NCBI GenBank assembly: GCA_014193115.1
Contig: BJHQ01000006.1
Location: 1-64,000 of the forward strand
Direction: 5' to 3'
Origin: Planctomycetota bacterium
Lineage (GTDB): Bacteria; Planctomycetota; UBA11346
DNA length: 64,000 nucleotides
In this document: positions 54,914 to 61,522 of the stretch, one piece after another
Layout of the letters: every line of letters starts with the position of its first letter
Position numbering within the stretch: position 1 is the first letter of the stretch
The notes under the pieces: generated by a model
Told to the model about the DNA's origin: nothing
Databases searched by the model: none
What the model saw: the letters and a program-made list of their open reading frames with translations, nothing else
Position numbers and translations under genes: made by a program

Positions 54914-55974
54914 GCCCGAGCGCCGATCTGGTCGATGATCTCGGGACCGATCCACAACGGAGCCGGACGCAGGCCATCCCCCGTCGGCTTCCTCCGGCTG
55001 ACGACGATGGCGGGCTGACCGTTGGGTATCGCTGACAGCGGATCGCCGGAGCCGGGCTGGGCCAGGGCGAGGACTTCCCACTGGCGCGCCGGCTCGATCA
55101 CCGGCCCGCCGTTCGCCGCGCTGGCCAGCCGCAGATCCACCTGCCATTCACCGCGGGAGAGATGGCTGCACAGGGTCGCGGCCGCCACCAGCAGGCGCTC
55201 GAAGCGGCCTTGGCCGGATTCGCCGGCGCCTTCCAGGTCGACCACCAGCGAGCAGCGCCGGCCAACAACCGCCCGGCGTTCCACCACCAGCAATTTCCCT
55301 GCCCGGGCGGTGGACGGCCAATGGACCAGGCGAGGTGGATCGCCGGGTTGCCAGGCCCGCAACCGATCAATCTCGTCATCGCCAGCGATCCCGCGGGCGC
55401 CAAGATCCTCAGCCCACATCGACAAGGCCCGGTCGAGGTGGCGCGGCACCTTGCCCAGGGCGGGGAGCACCAGGACCTCCGCCGGATCGGATACCGCACG
55501 ATGGGTGGCGACCAGGGCGAAGGGCAGCTCGGACCGCACCCGGATCGCAGGCAGCGTGACTGGTCCACGGCGCGGGAAGCGCAACGCCACCGGCACGGTC
55601 AGGCCGCCGCCGCCGGCGGCCAGGCGCACGGCGGTCACCCACCGGCCGGTACCAGGATCCAGATAGAGCAGACGGCCAGGAGCCGATCCCGGCTTGGAGG
55701 TCACGGCGATCGCGACATCCGTCTCGCGTTGGACATGGACCATGGTCGGCACATTCCACGCCGCACGGATTCCCGATCCGGCGCTGCGGGTGGCCAGCGC
55801 CGACCAGCCGCAGGCCGTGAGCAGACCGGCGCCGAGGGCCGCCGCTCCCGGCTGGGCCAGCCACCACGGCGCCGCAGCCAGCACCACACCCTGGGTGACC
55901 AGGAAGGCCCCGAGGGAGGTCGGCCGCCAAGCCGGCGGCGGCGCCTGAACCTGAACGTGGCGGGCCTGGCGCAT
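54910..55974 (-). CDS. DUF58 domain protein
   Basis: 354 residues. Two hydrophobic segments lie near the N-terminus (LGAFLVTQGVVLAAAPWWLA, AAALGAGLLTACGW). The DUF58 signature is RAWQPGDPPRLVHWPSTARAGKLLV, followed by a von-Willebrand-like strand CSLVVDLEG. These proteins pair with MoxR ATPases, which are thought to insert metal or remodel the vWA partner. It overlaps the transglutaminase gene by 4 bp. Confidence 0.9.
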   Translation of the reverse strand: MRQARHVQVQAPPPAWRPTSLGAFLVTQGVVLAAAPWWLAQPGAAALGAGLLTACGWSALATRSAGSGIRAAWNVPTMVHVQRETDVAIAVTSKPGSAPGRLLYLDPGTGRWVTAVRLAAGGGGLTVPVALRFPRRGPVTLPAIRVRSELPFALVATHRAVSDPAEVLVLPALGKVPRHLDRALSMWAEDLGARGIAGDDEIDRLRAWQPGDPPRLVHWPSTARAGKLLVVERRAVVGRRCSLVVDLEGAGESGQGRFERLLVAAATLCSHLSRGEWQVDLRLASAANGGPVIEPARQWEVLALAQPGSGDPLSAIPNGQPAIVVSRRKPTGDGLRPAPLWIGPEIIDQIGARA

Positions 55975-55989
55975 GGTTCAGCTCAGCAT

Positions 55990-56170
55990 GACTTCACGAC
56001 TGGCGCGAGCTGGGAGAGCCCGCTCGCCTTGAGTTGAAGCATGGCGCGGCTCGCCTTGGTTCGGCGAATGCCTGGGAGAGGCGAGCCCCTGCTCGCCTTG
56101 GGTTGGCGCGTGGGGTGGCTTGCGTGGCCACGACGCCGTGACGCACAGGCGTCGACCCTCCCAGGGCTTG
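55990..56170. repeat. Diverged REP-like palindromes between DUF58 and MoxR genes
   Basis: GAGCTGGGAGAGCCCGCTCG, TGGGAGAGGCGAGCCCCTGC with GCTCGCC, and the inverted GACGCACAGGCGTCGACCCTCCCA all pair a TGGGAG-like head with a short palindrome. They fill the 204-bp gap inside the operon. Confidence 0.65.
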
Positions 56171-56178
56171 GGCCACGG

Positions 56179-57156
56179 TCACCTCGGTACGGGTACGGAC
56201 TCGACCAGGGCGCGGACGGCGGTGGCGGGATCATGGTTGGCGCGAGCAGTCACCCGATGGGCCAGGCACGGCACCGCCAGCGCCTGGATGTCATCCGGCA
56301 GCACAAAGGCCCGGCCGGCGATCAGCGCCCGGGCCCGGGCCGCCCGTTGCAGGCCGATGGCGGCCCGCGGACTGGCGCCCACCGCCAGGGCCTTGGAGGT
56401 GCGGCTGGCGTGGATCAGCGCCAACAAATAGCGCTGCACGGATTCCTCGACGGTGACCGCCGCAGCGCTGGCCCGCAGCCGATCCAGCTCATCCGCCTTG
56501 GCCACCGGGCGCAGCTGGGCCAGCTCGGGCTCGGCGCCATCGGTGCGCAGCAGATCCAATTCGGCATCCGCCCCAGGCAGGCCGAGGCTGGTGCAGATCA
56601 GGAACCGATCGCGCTGGCTGTCAGGCAAGGGGTAGGTGCCGGCCTGGTCATGGGGATTCTGGGTGGCCAGGCAGACGAACCGCGACGGCAGCGAGCGAGT
56701 CTCGCCATCCACCGTCACCTGGCCTTCGGCGAGGGCTTCGAGCAGCGCCGCCTGGGTGCGGGGCGGCATGCGGTTGAGTTCGTCAGCCAGCAGCACATCG
56801 GCGAACACCGGGCCTTGCCTGAAGACGAACCGGCTCGCCTGCTGGTCATACAGGGCGATGCCGGTGACATCGCCGGGCAGCAGATCCGGAGTGCCTTGGA
56901 GCCGGCGGCAGACACCGCCGAGACTGGCGGCCAGGGCCCGGGCCAGCGTGGTTTTACCGACGCCGGGCAGATCCTCGACCAGGACATGGCCGCGGGCCAG
57001 CCAGGCGGCGACCACCAGTTCGACCGCGGGGCGGGCGCCGCGCCACACTCGGGCGACGTTCTCGACCAGCCGACGGGCGGTCTGCACGGCAGGATGAGGA
57101 TCCACGATCGCAGACATGCTGACCAGGACCAACGGCTGAGCCAGGGGACGGTTCAT
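56179..57156 (-). CDS. MoxR-family AAA+ ATPase
   Basis: About 325 residues from ATG 57156 (ATG 57117 is an alternative). Walker A is EDLPGVGKTTLARALA, Walker B ADVLLADELNRMPPRTQ, sensor 1 FVCLATQNPHDQAGTYPL, with the arginine finger region SQRDRFLI and C-terminal lid SPRAAIGLQRAARARAL. MoxR ATPases act as chaperones for vWA/DUF58 partners. It is the first gene of the MoxR-DUF58-transglutaminase module and diverges from the HU-like gene. Confidence 0.94.
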   Translation of the reverse strand: MNRPLAQPLVLVSMSAIVDPHPAVQTARRLVENVARVWRGARPAVELVVAAWLARGHVLVEDLPGVGKTTLARALAASLGGVCRRLQGTPDLLPGDVTGIALYDQQASRFVFRQGPVFADVLLADELNRMPPRTQAALLEALAEGQVTVDGETRSLPSRFVCLATQNPHDQAGTYPLPDSQRDRFLICTSLGLPGADAELDLLRTDGAEPELAQLRPVAKADELDRLRASAAAVTVEESVQRYLLALIHASRTSKALAVGASPRAAIGLQRAARARALIAGRAFVLPDDIQALAVPCLAHRVTARANHDPATAVRALVESVPVPR

Positions 57157-57300
57157 CCGGATTCCCGGTCCATCGCGCTCAGCATGATACTGCGGTACGG
57201 TTTGGCTTGCCGAAACCCCGGTAGCCGATGGTATGATATGGCGATGCGCCGCCGAGCGACCCATGCAACGCGCCGGAGCCGGCGAGAGTAGGAACCTGCC

Positions 57301-57675
57301 ATGTCGGACCCCTCTGCAATGACCGCACCCGTCCAGCCCGCCCGGGGCCAGACCATCGCCAAGCGCATCCTGGCCGAACGGATCGCCGAACGCCACGGCA
57401 TCAACCAGGGCCTGGCCCAGACCGTGATCCAGGATTTCCTCGACGGCATCGCCGAAGAATTGGCCGCCGGCAACCGGCTGGAATTCCGCGATTTCGGAGT
57501 GTTCTCCACCGCCCGGCGCAAGCCGCGGGTGGCGCTGAACCCGAAAACCATGGAAAAGGTCACGGTGGAGGCCCGCACGGTGGTCAAGTTCAAGCCAGGC
57601 ATGCACCTGAGAGCCAGGGTCCGCGACCTGGCAGTGGCCAGCGACGACAGCGACGGCGAAGGAGACGAGCCGTGA
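57301..57675 (+). CDS. HU/IHF-family DNA-binding protein
   Basis: 124 residues. The core is AKRILAERIAERHGINQGLA, then VIQDFLDGIAEELAAGNRLEF, RDFGVFSTARRKPRVALNP and VKFKPGMHLRARV. The proline-tipped beta arm (RKPRVALNP) is a usual HU/IHF feature. It has a ~20-residue N-terminal extension and an acidic C-terminal tail (SDDSDGEGDEP), uncommon for HU. The next gene starts on a GTG overlapping its stop. Confidence 0.92.
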   Translation: MSDPSAMTAPVQPARGQTIAKRILAERIAERHGINQGLAQTVIQDFLDGIAEELAAGNRLEFRDFGVFSTARRKPRVALNPKTMEKVTVEARTVVKFKPGMHLRARVRDLAVASDDSDGEGDEP

Positions 57676-58664
57676 ACCTCGGAATACCAGGTGAACCGCC
57701 AAAGCACCAGGACGCCAAGGGAAAACAGGGCAGATGCTCCGCTCACCGGAGCCGCGTTGCTGAAACTTGCTTGGGAAGGCCGCTCGCCTGCGTCCTGGCG
57801 CTGGCGGCTTCGGTAGCCAGTGAAGGACCGTTGCTAGCCGCCGCCGATCCGCCGACGCCGTCTCCCAAAGGCGCCGGATTGCGCCCAGCCCTGTTCACGG
57901 TCAAGGCAGGACGATCGAACGGCCTGCTCGCCTTGGGCGGTGAGCTGGAGCTTGCGGCGGATAAGGACAGCCCGGTGGAGGTGTCCTATGACAACATGCT
58001 GTTGTTGGCTGAACTCGTCCGCGGCCGCCGCTGCGCCTGGGGCGAAGGCGGAACCCTGGTCATCGACACCGTCGATATCCTCGGAAGCCGTGAGCACCCG
58101 ATCCTGTTCGATTCCCTGGCCACCACCTTGCCCCAGATCGGCGCCCGGATGCGGCTGGCTCCAGGACGGGCCAGCGCTCGGCTGCTCGGGCCGCCCGGCG
58201 TCGGACCTGCTGCCCAGTACCGGCTGGTCCTTGATGATTGCGGGGATTTCAGCGGTGACCTCCAGGAACGCGCCGGTTGGCGGGGGCTGGTCGGCTGGGC
58301 GAAATCGGTCGCGGTCTACCTGAGCGCCGACGTCACCTCAGAAAAGATGGGCAAGCCGGTCCTGCGCAGCCTGGTGATGCTCGGCGATCCCGGCGACCCG
58401 AGCGCCGGCCGCAAACCCCGGCCAGCCATCGTCAATCGCTACGATTGCCCGATCGGCGGAGCCAACGGCGATGGGTTGTCGGCCTTCCGCGACCACTGGA
58501 CCGGCGAGGTCCGCAGCCAGGAGATCGTCCTGGAGTTTTCCATCGATGGCAAATTGTCCGGGGCCAAGACCGGCCAAGATGTGTTCATGCAGGGCAATCC
58601 GTTCGACTTCCAGATGGGCGGGCTGAGCGTCCCCCGCCTGGAAAAGCCGGGCACGGCTCAATGA
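57672..58664 (+). CDS. Secreted protein of unknown function
   Basis: 330 residues from a GTG overlapping the HU stop. The apparent signal peptide (RPLACVLALAASVASEGPL) does not begin until residue ~36, and the preceding codons lie in a remnant of the 94-bp inverted-repeat element. An in-frame TTG just before GRPLACVLAL would give a normal signal peptide. The mature protein appears mostly beta-strand (YRLVLDDCGDFSGDL, VVLSADVTS-like and IVLEFSIDGKLSG segments) with two or three Cys. I recognise no family. Confidence 0.68.
   Translation: MNLGIPGEPPKHQDAKGKQGRCSAHRSRVAETCLGRPLACVLALAASVASEGPLLAAADPPTPSPKGAGLRPALFTVKAGRSNGLLALGGELELAADKDSPVEVSYDNMLLLAELVRGRRCAWGEGGTLVIDTVDILGSREHPILFDSLATTLPQIGARMRLAPGRASARLLGPPGVGPAAQYRLVLDDCGDFSGDLQERAGWRGLVGWAKSVAVYLSADVTSEKMGKPVLRSLVMLGDPGDPSAGRKPRPAIVNRYDCPIGGANGDGLSAFRDHWTGEVRSQEIVLEFSIDGKLSGAKTGQDVFMQGNPFDFQMGGLSVPRLEKPGTAQ
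57691..57755 (+). repeat. Remnant of the 94-bp inverted-repeat element inside a gene start
   Basis: GTGAACCGCCAAAGCACCAG and GACGCCAAGGGAAAAC then GCTCCGCT match the left half of the element at 60926-61019. The right terminal repeat is not visible. Confidence 0.65.
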
Positions 58665-58706
58665 TCCGGCGCCACCGCTGACGCTCAGCCGGCGGTGGCG
58701 ACCGGC

Positions 58707-59222
58707 ATGAACATCCTCCGTCATCTCCGTCCCGACTGCATCCGGCTCGAACTCGAGACCAGCGCCGGCGATCCGCCCGAGGACGAGACCGACGCCCAGC
58801 GGGCCAAGCGCGAAGCGGCAGTGAAGGAGACCCTGCTCGAAGAATTCGCGGAGCTGCTCAGCCGTTCCGGCGCCATCGCCAATCCCAGCAAGTTCTGCCG
58901 CGATCTGATCAACCGCGAGCGCAAGGCCACCACCGGCATCGCTCCCGGCATCGCCATCCCCCATGTCCGTTCGATGCAGGTGCGCACGTTCATCATGGGC
59001 CTGGGCCGGGCCGCACCGCCGGGGCTGCCCTTTGCCAGCCTGGATGGCGAGCCGACCCGGCTGTTCCTGCTCCTCGCCAGTCCACCCTATGAAGATCGCA
59101 TTTATTTGCAGGTCTACCGGGAATTCGCCAACCTGATAAAGGACGAGGCCGCCATGGACGGCCTGATGGCGGCGTCCAACCCCCAAGACGTGTTCCAGGT
59201 CCTGCGTGGACATTTCCGATAA
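58707..59222 (+). CDS. PTS EIIA-type (fructose/nitrogen class) domain protein
   Basis: 171 residues from ATG 58707; GTG 58695 would add four residues. The PTS EIIA type-2 fold is visible: TLLEEFAELLSRSGAI, FCRDLINRERKATTGIAPG, with active His in IAIPHVRS, then LFLLLASPPYEDRIYLQVYREFANLI. Such proteins accept phosphate from HPr-like carriers and often serve regulatory roles (as PtsN). No other PTS gene is nearby. Confidence 0.88.
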   Translation: MNILRHLRPDCIRLELETSAGDPPEDETDAQRAKREAAVKETLLEEFAELLSRSGAIANPSKFCRDLINRERKATTGIAPGIAIPHVRSMQVRTFIMGLGRAAPPGLPFASLDGEPTRLFLLLASPPYEDRIYLQVYREFANLIKDEAAMDGLMAASNPQDVFQVLRGHFR

Positions 59223-59230
59223 GAAAAGAT

Positions 59231-59298
59231 GAACCACCTAGACACCAAGAATAACTCTGGGAAAGGCTCCACTGGCTGGACGACCAACAGGTTGCGGA
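59231..59298 (+). repeat. Left half of the 94-bp inverted-repeat element
   Basis: TGAACCACCTAGACACCAAG, then CTGGGAAAGGCTCCACTGGC, then GACGACCAAC match the intact copy at 60926-61019 up to about its base 72, after which similarity ends. Confidence 0.75.
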
Positions 59299-59385
59299 TT
59301 ATCTCGTGCCAGGAGTCCGAATTCCAGAAACAGAGCACAAAGATGATACAGGTCATTCATTCACAGTCATAATCCCGGAATAAAA

Positions 59386-59838
59386 ATGAATATCCTCATT
59401 CCAGCAAAAATAAACTATCGAATCGCCCTAACAGTTGCGGCATTTCGCATTGAATATATTGAAAATAATTCGATCAGTATTACTTTCGCCGCAACGAATG
59501 TTAGGGGGGATGAATTTCAAAAGACAGTGAAATTTGATAGCGGATACTTGAGAGTTTCACCTGCGTATAGTGATAGAGAAGTAATATCAAGAATCGAATA
59601 CGATCATAGCAATGTGCCTGAAAATAGTTCGGTCATTGAAATGGATAATTACTTAAAAAGATTCCAAGAGAAATGGAGGGAAAGTGGCCTGTGCCCAGAT
59701 CCGAATATTTATTTTGTTGAGCAGTCTTCATGGATCCCCACCATCCCTGCCTACAATCAAACAAATATAAATCATATATTGTTGGTATCCGAGGACTGCT
59801 ATGTAGAAATACTGTGTCGTAAGTGGCAAATATCGTAG
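59386..59838 (+). CDS. AT-rich orphan protein
   Basis: 150 residues, no recognised family. Composition is far more AT-rich than anything around it, with many AAT, ATA and AAA codons, so it was probably acquired from elsewhere. There is no signal peptide or TM segment; it looks like a soluble beta-rich protein (IEYIENNSISITFAATNV, FDSGYLRVSPAY) with a WIPTIPAYNQTNINHILL stretch near the end. It lies between the left (59231-59298) and right (59918-59945) parts of a 94-bp inverted-repeat element, as though it had been inserted into one copy. Confidence 0.6.
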   Translation: MNILIPAKINYRIALTVAAFRIEYIENNSISITFAATNVRGDEFQKTVKFDSGYLRVSPAYSDREVISRIEYDHSNVPENSSVIEMDNYLKRFQEKWRESGLCPDPNIYFVEQSSWIPTIPAYNQTNINHILLVSEDCYVEILCRKWQIS

Positions 59839-59917
59839 GCGCTGCCGGAATCCGGTTATCCAACGTGTCCATCTCTCGTTCTGTCCAGAAATGGATCTTC
59901 CTCCAACCTTCCGCCAC

Positions 59918-59945
59918 GTGGCGCTTTGGCGTCTTGGCGGTTCTC
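59918..59945 (+). repeat. Right end of the 94-bp inverted-repeat element
   Basis: GTGGCGCTTTGGCGTCTTGG and CGGTTC match the right terminal repeat of the intact copy. It lies ~620 bp from the matching left half, with the AT-rich gene between. Confidence 0.7.
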
Positions 59946-59977
59946 AACCGCGTTACCCGGGATGAAAGAGGCCACCA

Positions 59978-60895
59978 ATGATCCCCACGTCGCCACTCGA
60001 CCATCATGACGTCCTGGCGTTGGTCCACGCCGCTCTGCGCGAGGATCTGCGCTATGGCGGCGACCTGACGGTGCGCGCCTGCGTTCCCGCCGGGGCCCGG
60101 CTGGGCGGTGAGATCCTCGCCAAAGGCGCGGGAACGATCTGCGGACTCTGGCTGTTTCCCGTGGTCTTCGCGGCCCTGGCCGAGGACCGGCCGGGTGCGG
60201 GCGTCACCGTCACCGATCTGGCCGTCGACGGCGCGGTGGTGCCGGCCGGCACCATCATCGGCCGCGTCTCCGGCTCCGCCGCCACGATCCTGTCCGGCGA
60301 GCGCACCGCGCTCAATCTGGCCCAGCACTTGTCGGGCATCGCCACCGCCACCGCCGCCCTGGTCGCAATCGTCGCCGGAACCAGGGCCAAGGTCCTCGAT
60401 ACCCGCAAGACGGTTCCCGGGCTGCGGGTCTTGGCCAAGCACGCGGTGGTCTGTGGCGGCGGCGTCAACCACCGGTTCGGACTCCACGACCAGATCCTGA
60501 TCAAAAACAACCACATCGCCCTGGCCCGCGGCCGCAGCCAGGCCGGACCGCAGACCTGCGCCGCCGCCGAAGCCGTGCGCCGAGCGCGGTCAGCGGTCGG
60601 TCCAGCGATCACGATCCAGGTCGAGATCGACCAGGTCACCGATCTGGCGCCGGTGATCGCCGCCGGCGCCGACTTGGTGCTGCTCGACAATTTTGATCCG
60701 CACGGAGCCGCCCAGGCGGTGGCCGAGCGCGACCGGATCGATCCGGCGCGGCGGGTGCTGTTGGAGGCCTCCGGCGGCATCACCGCGGCGTCGATCCGTG
60801 CCTTCGCCGAAGCCGGCGTCGATCGCATCTCCACCGGCGCCATCACCCATTCGGTCAAAGCTCTCGATATCGCCCTGCACTGCGCCCCGGAATGA
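59978..60895 (+). CDS. nadC: Quinolinate phosphoribosyltransferase (decarboxylating)
   Basis: 305 residues. It converts quinolinate and PRPP to nicotinate mononucleotide in NAD synthesis. Motifs are LREDLRYGGDLTVRA, ERTALNLAQHLSGIATAT, LDTRKTVPGLRVLAKHAV, CGGGVNHRFGLHDQILIKNNH, VEIDQVTDL, VLLDNFDP, LEASGGITAASIRAFAEAGV and ISTGAITHS, all standard. It stands alone here; nadA and nadB are not in the window. Confidence 0.96.
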   Translation: MIPTSPLDHHDVLALVHAALREDLRYGGDLTVRACVPAGARLGGEILAKGAGTICGLWLFPVVFAALAEDRPGAGVTVTDLAVDGAVVPAGTIIGRVSGSAATILSGERTALNLAQHLSGIATATAALVAIVAGTRAKVLDTRKTVPGLRVLAKHAVVCGGGVNHRFGLHDQILIKNNHIALARGRSQAGPQTCAAAEAVRRARSAVGPAITIQVEIDQVTDLAPVIAAGADLVLLDNFDPHGAAQAVAERDRIDPARRVLLEASGGITAASIRAFAEAGVDRISTGAITHSVKALDIALHCAPE

Positions 60896-60925
60896 CCACG
60901 GATGCGTCATCCTTAACAAAGCAGA

Positions 60926-61019
60926 CGAACCGCCAAGACGCCAAGACGCCAAGTGAAAAACCTGGGAAAGGCTCCGCTGGCTGAACGACCAACCGGGTGC
61001 TTGGCGCCTTGGCGGTTCG
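60926..61019. repeat. Intact 94-bp element with 12-bp perfect terminal inverted repeats
   Basis: CGAACCGCCAAG (60926-60937) and CTTGGCGGTTCG (61008-61019) are exact inverse repeats. Inside are a duplicated GACGCCAA, CCTGGGAAAGGCTCCGCTGG and CTGAACGACC. It resembles a miniature inverted-repeat element, encodes nothing and is too short to move itself. Partial copies occur at 57691, 59231 and 59918. Confidence 0.85.
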
Positions 61020-61159
61020 CCAACTGCGGCATCCAGGGTCATGCGAGCGGCGACGGCGCCCGCAGCAGTGAACGCAGACAACAAATCAAGTCAGCGGGAA
61101 TCCTCCCGTTGAACGGTCCAGTCTGCGGCATGGTTCCCAGGTGATTCCTGGGCCGACGC

Positions 61160-61258
61160 CTACTTTGCCTTCTTGGCCTGCTTCGCCGCCCGCTTCTCTT
61201 TGAGCGTCTTGGTCGGCTGCTTCTTCACGTTCTTCGGGGCTTTCTTCTCGATGGCCAT
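61160..61258 (-). CDS. 32-residue lysine-rich basic protein
   Basis: Starts at ATG 61258 with a Shine-Dalgarno AAGGAG seven bases upstream and ends at TAG 61160. The sequence begins MAIEKKAPKNVKKQPTKTL and ends with KQAKKAK, so about half the residues are Lys or Arg with few hydrophobics. Such small cationic proteins are candidates for RNA or DNA binding. The good ribosome site and the isolated position between nadC and the phosphodiesterase gene support a real gene. Confidence 0.6.
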   Translation of the reverse strand: MAIEKKAPKNVKKQPTKTLKEKRAAKQAKKAK

Positions 61259-61522
61259 GGGATTGCTCCTTGGTCGGGCGGCAGGATCGCCACCGGAAGA
61301 CCTTGGGAACCATGATAGATCCTGGAAAACACAGTGCAAATGCTGGTTTGCGCGGCTCTTTCCGCAACCAGTGGTCGGCCATCGCCGAGCCGACGGGTCT
61401 CGCACTGCGCTGGTCTGCATCCGATCTTACCGGAAAACATCACCTGTCCTTGACCAAACCTGCCGCACGTGCTGGCTGATGATTCATCGTCTGCTCATGT
61501 TCCGGGTGGAACACTCCAGTCA

